Shown here piece after piece: positions 33,953 through 44,527 of a stretch of 64,000 nucleotides of DNA. The stretch lies in assembly GCF_019856455.1 (NCBI RefSeq), contig NZ_CP082205.1, positions 2,356,001 through 2,420,000 of the forward strand. The letters run 5' to 3'. Below the pieces are notes generated by a model that searched no databases, was not told the origin of the DNA, and saw only the letters and a program-made list of their open reading frames with translations. Position 1 is the first letter of the stretch. The number at the start of each line of letters is the position of its first letter. Source of the stretch: Streptococcus suis. GTDB taxonomy: Bacteria; Bacillota; Bacilli; Lactobacillales; Streptococcaceae. A program made the translations under genes and the position numbers.

Positions 33953-35737
33953 TTATTCAAACACAAACTGGTTGTGGTAGAGTTCGGCGTAGAAGCCGTT
34001 GAGCTTGAGGAGCTGGCTGTGGTTGCCTTGCTCGATTACTTTTCCATCTTTGAGGACGATGATTTCGTCCGCATTGAGAATGGTTTTGAGGCGGTGGGCA
34101 ATGACGAAGCTGGTCCGTCCTGCGATAATGGCCTCCATAGCTTTTTGTATTTTGGCTTCCGTTACGGTATCAACGTTAGACGTTGCTTCGTCCAAAATCA
34201 AGACTTGTGGGTCTGTCAAAAGCGTACGGGCAATGGAAATCAGCTGTTTCTGACCTGTCGAGAAAACATTCTCATCATCGGTCACAAAGGTTTCATAGCC
34301 GTCTGGCAAGCTCATGATAAAGTCGTGGATATGGGTGGCACGAGCTGCGGTTTCCACCATTTCCTGCGAAATGCTCTCATCACCAAAGCGAATATTGTCC
34401 GCAATAGTGCCTGAGAAAAGAACCGACTCCTGCAAGACAATGCCGACCTTATCCCGCAAACTGTCCAAGTCATATTCCCGAATATCACGACCATCAAAGG
34501 CCACGCTACCACCATTGACATCATAGAAGCGGTTAATCAAGTTCATAATGGTCGTCTTACCAGATCCCGTCGGACCAACGACTGCCACCATTTTGCCCTT
34601 AGGAGCAGAGATAGACACCTTGTCCAAAACCTTCTGACCTGGCAAGTAGCCAAAGTCAATGTCCTTGATTTCAACACCTTCTTTTAATTCGGTAAATAGC
34701 GGAGCGTTTTGAGGGCGAACTTCCTCAGGCTCATCAAACATTTCCTGAATACGATGAGCTCCTGTGAAAGCTAGCTGCAATTCTGCCCAGCTGGCAGCAA
34801 CCTGCATGATTGGCTGGTAATACTGTTGTGAATACTGTACAAAAGTCACGACCAGACCAAGTGCAGCAGCTGTTTCCAGCGAGCTATCGTTGAGAACAAT
34901 GCTGGAGCCTGCAAAGATAACGATGGCTGTATTGACCAAGCTCATCCCATTCATAAATGGAAAGAGAATCCCACCAAACAAGCGTCCCTTGAAGGTCGTA
35001 CGACGAACTTCTTCATTGAGTTCCAAGAAACCATCAATCGTCTCTTCCTGCACACCTTGTACAATAATCGCTTTTTGTCCAGAAATTTTCTCGTCCATGT
35101 AGGCATTGAGCTTAGACACCGCAGCCTGTTGCTTATCCGTATATTTCCGTGATAGGCGGATGATAACGACCAAGGCAACCAAGGCAACTGGCGTAGAAGC
35201 AATGGTCACCAAGGCCAAGCGAGTATCCTGACGGAACATCATAATGACCATACCGACATAAAGAGCGATGTTGGTCACCACTTGGGTCAAGGACTGATTA
35301 AAAGCGTTTTGGATATTGTCCAAATCACTGGTAAAGCGAGAAAGAATATCCCCGTCCTTGTGGCTATCAAAGAAGGCAACTGTCAAACGTTCCAGCTTGC
35401 CAAACAAGCCCTTACGCATACGGTTGGTCGAATAAGCCACGATACGCGTGAAGAGGAGAGTGTAAATCAAGGAAGCCACAACCGTCGCCGCATAGGCAAA
35501 GAAAAGATTGAGCATAACCCCGTTAAAATCAGACAGGTCAGGTTTGAAATCTGACTGGCCCATTTGCACCGAAGCAAAGTAAGCCTGACCGATTTTCCCC
35601 ATTTCTGTAATGGCATTTCCAAGGAAAACAGGTGTCTTAACCTGCAAGTAGGTCGCTGTCACAATGGCTAGAAAAATCACAGCAAAGGACAGTTTATAGC
35701 GTTTGAAATAAAACCAGAAAAATCTAAGTGTTTTCAT
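33953..35737 (-). CDS. satB: ABC transporter half (ATPase + permease), SatB-like
   Basis: 594 residues: six transmembrane segments (1-320) and an ATPase domain (about 340-594) with Walker [15 protein letters not shown]-loop [11 protein letters not shown], Walker [14 protein letters not shown] and a degenerate signature STGQKQL in place of LSGGQ. Heterodimeric exporters of the LmrCD/PatAB type have one degenerate site, and this subunit pairs with the gene directly upstream. In S. suis the SatAB pump with MarR-type SatR exports fluoroquinolones; the name is by operon layout and is not proven. Confidence 0.82.
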   Translation of the reverse strand: MKTLRFFWFYFKRYKLSFAVIFLAIVTATYLQVKTPVFLGNAITEMGKIGQAYFASVQMGQSDFKPDLSDFNGVMLNLFFAYAATVVASLIYTLLFTRIVAYSTNRMRKGLFGKLERLTVAFFDSHKDGDILSRFTSDLDNIQNAFNQSLTQVVTNIALYVGMVIMMFRQDTRLALVTIASTPVALVALVVIIRLSRKYTDKQQAAVSKLNAYMDEKISGQKAIIVQGVQEETIDGFLELNEEVRRTTFKGRLFGGILFPFMNGMSLVNTAIVIFAGSSIVLNDSSLETAAALGLVVTFVQYSQQYYQPIMQVAASWAELQLAFTGAHRIQEMFDEPEEVRPQNAPLFTELKEGVEIKDIDFGYLPGQKVLDKVSISAPKGKMVAVVGPTGSGKTTIMNLINRFYDVNGGSVAFDGRDIREYDLDSLRDKVGIVLQESVLFSGTIADNIRFGDESISQEMVETAARATHIHDFIMSLPDGYETFVTDDENVFSTGQKQLISIARTLLTDPQVLILDEATSNVDTVTEAKIQKAMEAIIAGRTSFVIAHRLKTILNADEIIVLKDGKVIEQGNHSQLLKLNGFYAELYHNQFVFE

Positions 35738-37444
35738 CTATTCCTCCCTCCCTTTCTGTGTTTCGTAGATTTCACGGTAGACATCGTTCGTAGCTACCAG
35801 TTCGGCGTGGGTACCTTGGCCGATCAGACGACCTTCGTCAAGTACCAAAATCTTATCAGCTTTGACAACAGAAGAAATCTTCTGGGCAACGATGACAGTG
35901 GTTGTCCCCTTCAAATCATGGTTGAGAGCCTCTTGGACTAGTTTCTCAGACTTGGCATCCAGGGCAGAAGTTGAGTCATCCAAGACCAAAACCTTAGGCT
36001 CGCCAATCACCCCACGAGCAATGGACATCCGCTGCTTCTGACCACCAGAGAAGTTATTTCCACGTTCTTCTACTTGGCTCTCATAGGTATCATCCAAGCG
36101 GTCGATAAATTCTTTGGCTTGGGCAATACCTGCGGCCCGCTCCAAGCGTTGCAAATCAGCACCAGGAGAGCCTTGACGCAGGTTGTCCGCAATGGTTCCC
36201 GAGAAGAGAATAGCCTTTTGCAAGACAATCGATACCGTATCACGCAGGGTGTTCTGGCTGACTTCTCTCAAGTCCCGACCACCGATGGACACCGTTCCTT
36301 CTTGCGGGTCAAACAAACGCGGAATCAGTTGAGCAAGAGTGGATTTACCCGCACCTGTTGCACCAACCACACCGACCATTTGCCCTGGCTCAATCTCAAA
36401 TGAGATATTTTTCAAAGTCGGCTCCGTATCATGTGGGTAGGTAAAGCTAACATTGTCAAAGACAATCTTACCAGTCAATTCTTCATCCGCCACATCCTTG
36501 AAGGTCATAGCAGGTTCTGTATCCAAGACCTCGCTAATCCGCTTAATAGAAATGGCAGCACGTGAAGCCTGCATCCCCATGAAACTAGTCATGATAATGG
36601 CAAACATGATTTGCATGAGGTAGCTCATAAAGGAAGTAAAGCCACCAACTGCTTCCATATTGGTTTCCAACATCCCAGACACCAAGTAGAGCGATGCAAA
36701 AATCGCCATGTAAGAGATAAACATCATCAAGGGTTGCAAGATAGCAAAACCGTAGCCGATAAAGAGATTGAGGTCCAAGAGTTCGTTGGATACATCCTTG
36801 AATTTCTTATACTGATTTTTCTCCTGAACAAAGGATTTGACCACACGGATTCCACGTAGGTTTTCCTTAGCAATACTGTTCATCTTGTCCATGAGGTTCT
36901 GGAATTTTCCAAAACGTGGTCCCATCTGCCCCATGACAACCGCCATAATGGCCATAATCAAGACCACCATGAGAATAATCATCCACCAGAGTTCTGGCAT
37001 GGTCCGCACCGCCATGATGAAGGCTCCGACAAACAGCAATGGAACCCGCATCAACACTGTGAAGAGCATCATGACAAGGTTCTGGATTTGATTGACATCG
37101 TTAGTCATCCGAACAACCAAGTTCCCTGCGTTAAACTCTTCGATATTGGCATAAGAGAAACTTTGGATTTTCCGAAAAGTCTTCTCACGAATATCTGCAG
37201 ATACCCCTTGTGAAATTTTTGCTGCAGCAATGGTATTGACAAGCCCTGCCAAAAGACCAGTTCCAGCAATAATCAGCAGTAATTTGCCCACACGAACAAT
37301 TTCATCCTTGTCATTGGCCAAGACTGCTGTCAAAACATCCTGCAAATAACTAGGTTGCATCAAGGTCGTTGCTACGACAATTGACGTCAACAAGACCGAT
37401 GCTAAGGCGTACCATTTATAACGTAAAATGGCTTCTTTAAACAT
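35738..37444 (-). CDS. satA: ABC transporter half (ATPase + permease), SatA-like
   Basis: 568 residues. Six transmembrane helices, then an ATPase with Walker [14 protein letters not shown], signature [15 protein letters not shown], Walker [15 protein letters not shown] (second acidic residue is Asp, as often in the degenerate-site partner). The stop abuts the satB start, and its start overlaps satR by 8 bp. Membrane heterodimer exporting hydrophobic drugs. Confidence 0.82.
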   Translation of the reverse strand: MFKEAILRYKWYALASVLLTSIVVATTLMQPSYLQDVLTAVLANDKDEIVRVGKLLLIIAGTGLLAGLVNTIAAAKISQGVSADIREKTFRKIQSFSYANIEEFNAGNLVVRMTNDVNQIQNLVMMLFTVLMRVPLLFVGAFIMAVRTMPELWWMIILMVVLIMAIMAVVMGQMGPRFGKFQNLMDKMNSIAKENLRGIRVVKSFVQEKNQYKKFKDVSNELLDLNLFIGYGFAILQPLMMFISYMAIFASLYLVSGMLETNMEAVGGFTSFMSYLMQIMFAIIMTSFMGMQASRAAISIKRISEVLDTEPAMTFKDVADEELTGKIVFDNVSFTYPHDTEPTLKNISFEIEPGQMVGVVGATGAGKSTLAQLIPRLFDPQEGTVSIGGRDLREVSQNTLRDTVSIVLQKAILFSGTIADNLRQGSPGADLQRLERAAGIAQAKEFIDRLDDTYESQVEERGNNFSGGQKQRMSIARGVIGEPKVLVLDDSTSALDAKSEKLVQEALNHDLKGTTTVIVAQKISSVVKADKILVLDEGRLIGQGTHAELVATNDVYREIYETQKGREE

Positions 37445-37886
37445 GATTCTTCTCCTTATAGTGTTGAATATTTTCTTTTAATTGATTAGCCACCTGTTTG
37501 ACCAAATCAAAGTCTTCTTTTTGAATGCCCCAAAAAAGTGAATGGTGCATTTCTTCATGGAAGGCTTTCAGGTGACAGATCTTCCCTTGCCCTTTCTCTG
37601 TCAAAACCAATTGCTTGTAGCGTTTGTCAACCTGAGAAGGCAGGACTTGGATAAAGCCATTTTTCTCCATTCGCTTGACCAGATTGCTGGCAACGGATTT
37701 GGAAATCTTTAATTCCGCTTCTATATCTTTTACAAAGGTTTCGGTTTCCGACCGTTCCGCAATGAAACGCAATGCCCAGCCCTGTGGACCAGCCAAGTGC
37801 TCCACATCGTATTCTTTTGCAATGGTTTCACTGATTTGTTCAATCTGATTGAGCAAGTTCCGAAAATCTGCAATGGTATGTCCCAC
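37437..37886 (-). CDS. satR: MarR-family repressor, SatR-like
   Basis: 149 residues with a MarR winged helix ([34 protein letters not shown]) followed by the wing ([15 protein letters not shown]). First gene of the operon, upstream of two ABC halves. A palindrome covering its own -10 box is the probable operator, so loss of this protein should raise pump expression and drug resistance. Confidence 0.85.
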   Translation of the reverse strand: MGHTIADFRNLLNQIEQISETIAKEYDVEHLAGPQGWALRFIAERSETETFVKDIEAELKISKSVASNLVKRMEKNGFIQVLPSQVDKRYKQLVLTEKGQGKICHLKAFHEEMHHSLFWGIQKEDFDLVKQVANQLKENIQHYKEKNHV

Positions 37887-37917
37887 GATGACTCCTTTCC
37901 AATCAATTAATTAGCAT

Positions 37918-37953
37918 GAGAACTATTATAGTTCTCTTAGGAACTATTGTCAA
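37918..37953 (-). promoter_or_regulatory. satR promoter with overlapping operator
   Basis: Minus strand consensus promoter: TTGACA (37948-37953), 17 bp, TATAAT (37925-37930). The 19 bp palindrome GAGAACTATTATAGTTCTC (37918-37936) covers the -10; a partial repeat (GGAACTA, 37940-37946) extends it. Confidence 0.8.
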
Positions 37954-38027
37954 GTTTTGGCTCTGCTATTTTCCAAAAAAATGCAACTATGTTATAATAA
38001 TAGAAAATACTTACACAGGGGAATCGT

Positions 38028-39044
38028 ATGGAGAAACAAACCATTGCTGTTCTAGGACCAGGGTCTTGGGGAACAGCCCTTGCCCAGGTCCTCAACGATA
38101 ACGGACATTCTGTTCGTATCTGGGGAAATATTCCAGAGCAAATCGATGAAATCAACAAGCAACACACCAATACCCGCTACTTCAAAGATATCGTCCTAGA
38201 CGAGAAAATCAAAGGCTACAAGGATTTGGCAGAAACCCTAGACGGTGTGGATGCTGTCCTCTTCGTTGTACCAACCAAAGTAACCCGCTTGGTTGCCAAA
38301 CAAGTTGCTCAAGCCCTTAAACACAAAGTGGTTGTCATGTACGCTTCTAAAGGTCTGGAGCCTGATAGTCACAAGCGCTTGTCAGAGGTCTTGGAGGAAG
38401 AAATTCCTGCAGATCTCCGTTCAGAAATCGTTGTGGTTTCTGGACCAAGCCATGCAGAAGAGACCATCGTTCGTGACTTGACCTTGATTTCTGCAGCTTC
38501 AAAAGATTTGGAAACTGCAACCTACGTGCAAAATCTCTTCAGCAACCGCTACTTCCGCCTCTACACTAATAACGATGTGATTGGCGTGGAAACAGCAGGG
38601 GCTTTGAAAAACATCATCGCTGTAGGTGCTGGCGCCCTTCACGGTCTGGGATATGGTGACAATGCCAAGGCAGCTATTATCGCTCGCGGTTTGACAGAAA
38701 TCACACGTCTAGGCGTTGCTATGGGCGCAAATCCCTTGACCTATAGTGGGCTTTCTGGTGTCGGAGACTTGATTGTTACAGGAACCTCAGTTCACTCACG
38801 CAACTGGCGGGCTGGTGACTTGCTTGGTAAAGGTGAAAAACTGGAAGATATCGAAGCCAACATGGGCATGGTTATCGAAGGAATTTCTACTACCAAGGCT
38901 GCCTATGAATTAGCACAGGAATTGGGCGTTTATATGCCGATTACACAAGCCATTTACAACGTCATTTACCAGGGTGCTAGCATACAAGATGCTATTAAAG
39001 AAATCATGTCCGGCGAATTCCGCCACGAAAATGAATGGTCTTAA
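38028..39044 (+). CDS. gpsA: Glycerol-3-phosphate dehydrogenase [NAD(P)+]
   Basis: 338 residues. Rossmann motif [13 protein letters not shown] at the N-terminus; [32 protein letters not shown] (catalytic Lys region) and [11 protein letters not shown] are the GpsA signatures. Makes sn-glycerol 3-phosphate for phospholipid and teichoic acid synthesis. GALU follows 18 bp later. Confidence 0.96.
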   Translation: MEKQTIAVLGPGSWGTALAQVLNDNGHSVRIWGNIPEQIDEINKQHTNTRYFKDIVLDEKIKGYKDLAETLDGVDAVLFVVPTKVTRLVAKQVAQALKHKVVVMYASKGLEPDSHKRLSEVLEEEIPADLRSEIVVVSGPSHAEETIVRDLTLISAASKDLETATYVQNLFSNRYFRLYTNNDVIGVETAGALKNIIAVGAGALHGLGYGDNAKAAIIARGLTEITRLGVAMGANPLTYSGLSGVGDLIVTGTSVHSRNWRAGDLLGKGEKLEDIEANMGMVIEGISTTKAAYELAQELGVYMPITQAIYNVIYQGASIQDAIKEIMSGEFRHENEWS

Positions 39045-39062
39045 TAAAAAGGAGATTGCATT

Positions 39063-39965
39063 ATGACAAAAAAAGTTAGAAAAGCCGTTATCCCTGCAGC
39101 AGGTTTGGGAACACGTTTCTTGCCTGCTACTAAGGCTCTTGCCAAAGAAATGTTACCAATTGTTGATAAACCAACTATTCAATTTATCGTTGAAGAAGCC
39201 CTTCGCTCTGGTATCGAAGATATTTTGGTGGTCACTGGTAAATCAAAACGTTCTATCGAAGACCACTTTGATTCAAACTTTGAATTGGAATACAACCTCA
39301 AAGAAAAAGGCAAAAATGATTTGTTGAAACTTGTTGATGAGACAACAGGCATTCGACTACACTTCATTCGTCAAAGCCATCCACGTGGACTTGGTGATGC
39401 CGTTCTTCAAGCTAAAGCCTTTGTTGGAAATGAACCTTTCGTTGTCATGCTCGGCGATGACCTCATGGACATCACAGATACAAAAGCTGTCCCATTGACC
39501 AAGCAACTCATGAACGATTATGAAAAAACACATGCTTCAACCATTGCTGTTATGCCAGTTCCACATGAAGAAGTTTCTGCATACGGTGTTATCGCTCCAC
39601 AAGGTGAAGGTGTCAACGGTCTCTATAGTGTAGAAACCTTTGTGGAAAAACCAAAACCAGAAGATGCTCCTTCTGACCTTGCTATTATCGGACGCTACTT
39701 ACTCACTCCTGAAATCTTTGAGATTTTAGAAAACCAAAAACCAGGTGCCGGGAACGAGATTCAATTGACAGATGCCATTGATACTCTGAACAAAACGCAA
39801 CGCGTGTTTGCTCGTGAATTCAAAGGCAACCGTTACGATGTTGGGGATAAGTTCGGTTTCATGAAAACTTCTATCGACTACGCCCTCCAACACCCTCAAG
39901 TAAAAGATGATTTGAAACAATACTTGATCGATCTTGGTAAAAAATTAGATACAAAGAAAAACTAG
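39063..39965 (+). CDS. galU: UTP-glucose-1-phosphate uridylyltransferase
   Basis: 300 residues. Nucleotidyltransferase motif [20 protein letters not shown], then [12 protein letters not shown] and [11 protein letters not shown]. Makes UDP-glucose for capsule and glycolipid precursors. AAAAGGAG precedes the ATG. The gpsA-galU order is common in streptococci. Confidence 0.95.
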   Translation: MTKKVRKAVIPAAGLGTRFLPATKALAKEMLPIVDKPTIQFIVEEALRSGIEDILVVTGKSKRSIEDHFDSNFELEYNLKEKGKNDLLKLVDETTGIRLHFIRQSHPRGLGDAVLQAKAFVGNEPFVVMLGDDLMDITDTKAVPLTKQLMNDYEKTHASTIAVMPVPHEEVSAYGVIAPQGEGVNGLYSVETFVEKPKPEDAPSDLAIIGRYLLTPEIFEILENQKPGAGNEIQLTDAIDTLNKTQRVFAREFKGNRYDVGDKFGFMKTSIDYALQHPQVKDDLKQYLIDLGKKLDTKKN

Positions 39966-39977
39966 CAAGCGCTAGTT
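39960..39977 (+). terminator. Terminator after galU
   Basis: Stem AACTAGC/GCTAGTT with loop AAGC and a T run; it includes the galU stop codon. Confidence 0.75.
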
Positions 39978-39980
39978 TTT

Positions 39981-40658
39981 TTATGTCACATAAAATATAC
40001 CTAGTAGCAAAGCGATCAAACCCACATAGCCAATGAAACTGAAAAAAATCTGTTTTCCTGTAAAAAGATCCTTTTCCACAAGAGGTGGAAGGAACATCAC
40101 GACCAAGCAACCTCCAACAGCTCCTCCAATATGTCCTGCCATACTAATGGTTGGATTAAAAAGTCCCAAGACCAAGTTCAATCCCAAAAGGACCATATAG
40201 CGTTGACCAAGAACCTGCAGATAAGGGCTGCGACTAAATTTTCTCAAAAGTGCCATAGCTGCAAAAAGACCAAAGAGCGAGGTCGAGGCACCTGCACCAA
40301 CTACATCTGGTGTAAAAAAGAGAACAAAAAGATTGCCCATTATCCCAGACAAGATATACAGCAGGAAGAAACGCCTTGACCCAAACAGTCCTTCTAATTG
40401 ATAACCCAAACCAAGCAAGGTAATACTGTTAAAGATAAAATGCTCCAAACCAATGTGGACAAAGATAGGGGAAATCAAGCGCCACAACTGAGTCGGATCA
40501 TAACGCACTACCTCACCAAACATACCACCAAATTCAAAAATCGTATAGGCAGCCGTCGTCTGTCCGAAGCGAAATACTTGTATCAAAAGAAAAACAAGAG
40601 CCGTGATAGCCAACAAGCCATTGGTCACAGGATAGCGCTTATCAAAAAAGTTCTTCAA
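39981..40658 (-). CDS. Rhomboid family intramembrane serine protease
   Basis: 225 residues with six to seven transmembrane segments. Catalytic motif GASTSLFG (Ser in helix 4) at about 137-144 and the partner His in MAGHIGGAVGG; HIGLEHFIFNS corresponds to the conserved H-x-x-x-N region. Cuts single-span membrane proteins within the bilayer; targets unknown. Its start overlaps the cyclo-ligase gene by 17 bp. Confidence 0.9.
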   Translation of the reverse strand: MKNFFDKRYPVTNGLLAITALVFLLIQVFRFGQTTAAYTIFEFGGMFGEVVRYDPTQLWRLISPIFVHIGLEHFIFNSITLLGLGYQLEGLFGSRRFFLLYILSGIMGNLFVLFFTPDVVGAGASTSLFGLFAAMALLRKFSRSPYLQVLGQRYMVLLGLNLVLGLFNPTISMAGHIGGAVGGCLVVMFLPPLVEKDLFTGKQIFFSFIGYVGLIALLLGIFYVT

Positions 40659-41184
40659 AAATCAACAACTCCTTTACTGGAATATCAAAAACATCTGGTT
40701 CGAAATCATAGATTTGAAAGTCTGCCAAGGTCGATACCGTCTCTCCCTGATAATCTACTAGGTAGCGATCATAAAAACCACCACCGTAGCCCACTCGAAA
40801 ACCCGCTTGATTCCAAGCTAAACCAGGGACATGGATCAACTTAACCACAGACTTATCCACAGGTTGTGAATAAGTCCCAGGTTCCCAAACTCCAAACCTA
40901 GATTTCACCAAATCATCAGGATTATATTCTACAAAATCCATGCGTCCTTGTGAATAGGTCTTAGGGATGAAAATCTGCTTACCATCCTTTTGAGCCTGTT
41001 CAATCAGGTAAGAAGTGTCGAACTCATGGGGCATGGAAAGGTAGGTCCCAAGGGACTTTGTGCCTTGATAGGCCTCAGAAGCAAGGAGGCGTTCCGTTAG
41101 CTGCTGGCTCCATCTTGCTCGTTGACTACTAGTCAGGTCTTTCAAACTCTGCAGAACTTCTTTCCGTATACTCACTTTATCCAC
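40642..41184 (-). CDS. 5-formyltetrahydrofolate cyclo-ligase
   Basis: 180 residues. N-terminus SIRKEVLQSLKDLTSSQRARWS, substrate region MPHEFDTSYLIEQA, and the family signature VGYGGGFYDRYL near residue 128. Converts 5-formyl-THF to methenyl-THF using ATP. Coupled to the rhomboid gene, an arrangement seen widely in Firmicutes. Confidence 0.9.
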   Translation of the reverse strand: MDKVSIRKEVLQSLKDLTSSQRARWSQQLTERLLASEAYQGTKSLGTYLSMPHEFDTSYLIEQAQKDGKQIFIPKTYSQGRMDFVEYNPDDLVKSRFGVWEPGTYSQPVDKSVVKLIHVPGLAWNQAGFRVGYGGGFYDRYLVDYQGETVSTLADFQIYDFEPDVFDIPVKELLIFEELF

Positions 41185-41207
41185 AGAAACTCCTTTCTTT
41201 CAGAAAA

Positions 41208-41226
41208 AGACTGGAAAAACCAGTCT
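41208..41226 (-). terminator. Terminator after the deacetylase gene
   Basis: Minus strand stem AGACTGG/CCAGTCT with a T5 loop and trailing TTTTTC. It overlaps the stop codon. Confidence 0.75.
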
Positions 41227-42352
41227 AGTTTGCTTTCATTTTCAAAAAATCACTCAACTTATCCACAGCAAAGGGAAGCACTTCCTCTTTGGGACTGAGG
41301 CGTGGGTTGTGAAGGGGATAAGGCGTATCCACACCCAACCAGAACATAACACCTGGAACCTTGTTGAGCAGGTAACCGAAGTCCTCTCCCGTCATGGCAG
41401 GTGGACAGTCAATCATCTCCACACCGTCAACCTGTTCAAAATAAGTCATTAGTTCATCTGCCAACTGAGGATTGTTCTCCACAGGCAGATAGCCACTTGG
41501 ATTGAGCTCGATGTCTAGACCCACTCCAAAGGACAGGGCGATTCCTTCTGCAACTTCACGCACCCGCTTTTGCACCAGAAGACTCATACTCTGGGTCAAA
41601 GCCCGAATGGTGCCATGCAAGAAGGCCGTTTCCGCAATGACATTATTGGTCGTGCCCGCGTGCATGGAGCCGAAGGTGACCACCGCTCCCTCAATCGGAT
41701 CAACGTTACGGCTGACCACCGACTGCACCTGGGTCACAAAGTAGCTTGCTGCCACCAAGGCGTCATTGGCGGTATGGGGAAATGCTGCGTGACCACCTTT
41801 TCCTGTAAACCGTATCTTGACTTCACAGGTCCCAGCAAAGAGGGTCGCACGGTTAGTTGCCAGTTGACCGACTTTGAGGTCTGGTCGGACATGGAGCCCA
41901 TAAAATTCATCTGGTAACCAATCCCCAAATGCTCCTGCTTCATACATGAGCATGCCACCTGCTAGATTTTCCTCCGCAGGCTGAAAGAGGAAGAGAAGAT
42001 TATTTTTCGGTTGCTGCTCTGCCATTTTCTCCAAAAGCCCCAAGGCAATGGTCATGTGAAAATCATGTCCACAGGCGTGCATACGATCTGGGTGGAGGGA
42101 CTTGAAGTCCAGGCCCGTCTCCTCCACGATCGGCAGACCGTCAATATCCGCCCGCCAGCCAATCGTTTTCTCTGGAGCAGAGCCTGTCAGATAGACCAAA
42201 ATCCCTGTCTTCCAAGTGCGGACTTGGGCAAAAGTACAATCTTGAAGTAAACCTTCAATCGTTTCCATAAGAAAGGCGTGGGTCTTGAACTCCTCCATGC
42301 CCAGCTCTGGAATCTGGTGGAGGGTCCGGCGTGTCGCGATTAAATCTAGCAT
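41225..42352 (-). CDS. N-acetyldiaminopimelate deacetylase (M20 peptidase)
   Basis: 375 residues of the M20 amidohydrolase family: metal ligands in [14 protein letters not shown] (Cys, His), AEENLAGGM (Glu pair), [11 protein letters not shown] and [12 protein letters not shown]. The dimerisation domain reads [12 protein letters not shown]. Position beside dapH points to the acetyl branch of lysine/diaminopimelate synthesis (YkuR-type). Confidence 0.88.
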   Translation of the reverse strand: MLDLIATRRTLHQIPELGMEEFKTHAFLMETIEGLLQDCTFAQVRTWKTGILVYLTGSAPEKTIGWRADIDGLPIVEETGLDFKSLHPDRMHACGHDFHMTIALGLLEKMAEQQPKNNLLFLFQPAEENLAGGMLMYEAGAFGDWLPDEFYGLHVRPDLKVGQLATNRATLFAGTCEVKIRFTGKGGHAAFPHTANDALVAASYFVTQVQSVVSRNVDPIEGAVVTFGSMHAGTTNNVIAETAFLHGTIRALTQSMSLLVQKRVREVAEGIALSFGVGLDIELNPSGYLPVENNPQLADELMTYFEQVDGVEMIDCPPAMTGEDFGYLLNKVPGVMFWLGVDTPYPLHNPRLSPKEEVLPFAVDKLSDFLKMKAN

Positions 42353-42361
42353 AGCTACCTC

Positions 42362-43060
42362 TTAGAGTGTCCGCAAAGCCTCTTCCAAGGCTGTTTTTTG
42401 TTGGGTTTGAGCGTCGATTTCCTTGATAATGCGGGCTGGCACACCTGCTACCACTACGTTTTCAGGAACGTCTTGGGTCACAATAGCACCTGCGGCCACT
42501 ACAGAGCCACTACCGATTTGCACACCCTCGATGACAACAGCATTGGCACCTACCAAGACGTTGTCACCAACTCGAACTGGCTCAGCAGAAGCCGGCTCAA
42601 TCACACCCGCAAGGACCGCACCTGCACCGATGTGGCTGTTTTTACCAACGGTCGCCCGTCCGCCCAAAATCGCTCCCATGTCAATCATGGTACCTGGACC
42701 GATTTCCGCACCGATGTTAATTACCGCCCCCATCATGATAACGGCATTATCGCCGATGGTCACTTGGTCACGGATAATGGCACCTGGCTCGATACGGGCG
42801 TTAATGTTGCGTTTGTCAAGCAAAGGCACAGCTGAATTGCGACCGTCTTGCTCCACCACGTAGTCTACATTTTCAGTCAAGTTTGCCAATAGTGGCTCGA
42901 CGTCTTTCCAGTCACCGAAGAGGACATTGCCAAGCTTTGTCACCTCAGCAGGAACAGGCCCAGCCAATTCACCTTCAAATGTCACTTTAACAGTGGTCTT
43001 CTTCACAGCATTGCCGATAAAAGCAATGATTTCTTGTGCAGTCATTTTTTGTACAGTCAT
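42362..43060 (-). CDS. dapH: Tetrahydrodipicolinate N-acetyltransferase
   Basis: 232 residues. N-terminal DapH domain ([17 protein letters not shown]) then a left-handed beta helix of hexapeptide repeats ([62 protein letters not shown]). Acetylates tetrahydrodipicolinate with acetyl-CoA. It is the first gene of a pair with the deacetylase, 9 bp apart. Confidence 0.94.
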   Translation of the reverse strand: MTVQKMTAQEIIAFIGNAVKKTTVKVTFEGELAGPVPAEVTKLGNVLFGDWKDVEPLLANLTENVDYVVEQDGRNSAVPLLDKRNINARIEPGAIIRDQVTIGDNAVIMMGAVINIGAEIGPGTMIDMGAILGGRATVGKNSHIGAGAVLAGVIEPASAEPVRVGDNVLVGANAVVIEGVQIGSGSVVAAGAIVTQDVPENVVVAGVPARIIKEIDAQTQQKTALEEALRTL

Positions 43061-43140
43061 AATGTTTCCAATCTAAAAATAATATTTTTACTATTATATC
43101 AAAATTTTCTGAAAATTTGATGATGAAATATAAAAAAATT

Positions 43141-43410
43141 GAAAATGGGAGTGGAAAAGAACTCGATTAGGTCAAAAAGAGTTCCCCTCACTTCCAAACA
43201 TTTAGGTTCGGGCTAAAATAGTCCAGTGGACTATTTTACTCCCACCCCCGCACAGCTCAAACTATCTGGGAGACAGTTTGAGGTTTGAGATGAAGCGAAC
43301 TCTGTTCGCTTCAGTCGTATAGGTCAGATTTGGAGTGTAAAACACGAATTGCTGAGATGTTGACACGAACTCTGAGAAGTGATCCTGGGCTTGATCCCAG
43401 CCTCCTAAAT
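43141..43410. repeat. Modular intergenic repeat, second copy
   Basis: From GGGAGTGGAAAAGAACTCG to CTGGGCTTGATCCCAG. Shares with 21845-22077 the modules CCCACCCCCGCACAGCTC, a CAAACT.TC/GA.AGTTTG hairpin, GATGAAGCGAACTCTGTTCG, CAGTCGTA and CACGAACTCTGA. An extra hairpin (AATAGTCCA/TGGACTATT) is inserted near 43218. No gene in this 360 bp gap. Confidence 0.75.
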
Positions 43411-43423
43411 ACTATAGAACTCT

Positions 43424-44413
43424 CTATCCTCCTAAAGCAGCCGACATTTGCTCTATCTGCTGTTGCAAACCATCTCTATACTCTTTCAAGAATGTAATAA
43501 TCTCTGCTCTTCCAACAATTGCAGCATTTCCTAATGGACCATATTGTTTTTTCTGTTGCTCAACAGATTGTGATACCGTATCACGCACAGACTGGTACAT
43601 AGTGGCATCACCCAATCCATACTGGCTGACCATATTTTCATAGTTCGTAATATATTCATTCACAATGAATTCATACATCTTCATATAGTCGCTATAAGTT
43701 TTTATACTTTCAATTGTTGCATCTGAGCTATCTGTCGGATTAAATTCTGAAACTGTAGCAGTACTTTCTGAACTTGTTGGGGTTTCCGTAATTTTAGAGG
43801 AAGATTCTACTACCTCATCACTAATATCTACGCTATTTAAGATCTGCTCAAACTCTTGTTTCCTAGTGGAAGAATAGTCATCCTTTGACATATAAATTAC
43901 ATTTAAAATCCCTGTTGGAGTGTCGACTAAAAAGAGTTGACCTTTATATGCTTCGCCATCTATCGTACCTGTCGCATCATAAAGGAAGCTGTCCATCCCA
44001 TCAATCTTAGCCGAGCTTTCGTTAGCTGGTATCACTTTTCCTGACTGTTCCATCCCCTTCAGATATTGGGAGCGAACAGTTGCATCTTTAACTGATTCCT
44101 CTAAGGGCAACCAATATGCCATTGCCAATGATGAATCATCGGGATAAAAATATAAGGTATCACTCGTATCCCCTTCTTTACTCTTCCATGATTCATTTAT
44201 GCTGATAGCCACTTCTGACAATTGGTAAGTTTTGTATCTTATAGAGCTTGTACTTACCTGTTCTGTCGAAGATTGGCCACCGCTAGAGCTCGTAAGGTTC
44301 TTAATCAGACCAATCGCAAACAATCCAACCAACACAATAAACCAAATTCGCTTGTAAAATGGTTTCTTTTGCACATAGACATTCCCATGTTCATCTCTAA
44401 TTTTCTTCGCCAT
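43424..44413 (-). CDS. Membrane-anchored extracellular protein of unknown function
   Basis: 329 residues from MAKKIRDEHGNVYV. A short basic cytosolic N-terminus, one membrane helix (WFIVLVGLFAIGLI, about 25-40), then an extracellular part: beta-type domain (KTYQLSEVAISINESWKS ... LAMAYWLPL) up to about residue 190, a Ser/Thr/Glu-rich linker, and a helical C-terminal domain (IKTYSDYMKMYEFIVNEYITNYENM). I recognise no enzyme motif. The promoter contains a variable-looking TA run. Confidence 0.65.
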   Translation of the reverse strand: MAKKIRDEHGNVYVQKKPFYKRIWFIVLVGLFAIGLIKNLTSSSGGQSSTEQVSTSSIRYKTYQLSEVAISINESWKSKEGDTSDTLYFYPDDSSLAMAYWLPLEESVKDATVRSQYLKGMEQSGKVIPANESSAKIDGMDSFLYDATGTIDGEAYKGQLFLVDTPTGILNVIYMSKDDYSSTRKQEFEQILNSVDISDEVVESSSKITETPTSSESTATVSEFNPTDSSDATIESIKTYSDYMKMYEFIVNEYITNYENMVSQYGLGDATMYQSVRDTVSQSVEQQKKQYGPLGNAAIVGRAEIITFLKEYRDGLQQQIEQMSAALGG

Positions 44414-44443
44414 ATAATCCTCCAAAAAATTGTGTACAAGACC

Positions 44444-44474
44444 ATTATATATATATATATATATGCGTTGTCAA
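44444..44474 (-). promoter_or_regulatory. Promoter with (TA)n spacer
   Basis: Minus strand TTGACA (44469-44474) and TATAAT (44444-44449) with a 19 bp spacer, 15 of which belong to a 19 nt TA run (44446-44464). Two bp steps would move the spacer between 17 and 21. Confidence 0.7.
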
Positions 44475-44486
44475 GTAGTAAAATAA

Positions 44487-44516
44487 AAAAAATTAGAAGT
44501 TTTACCTCCTAATTTT
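44487..44516 (-). terminator. Terminator after the phosphatase gene
   Basis: Minus strand stem AAAATTAG/CTAATTTT, 13 nt loop, trailing T8. It lies 12 bp after the phosphatase stop. Confidence 0.65.
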
Positions 44517-44527
44517 CATGTATTATT

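Noticed and set aside
42398..42863. Two long plus-strand frames opposite dapH
   Set aside because: They mirror the hexapeptide-repeat codons of dapH; no ribosome-binding site and no family features.
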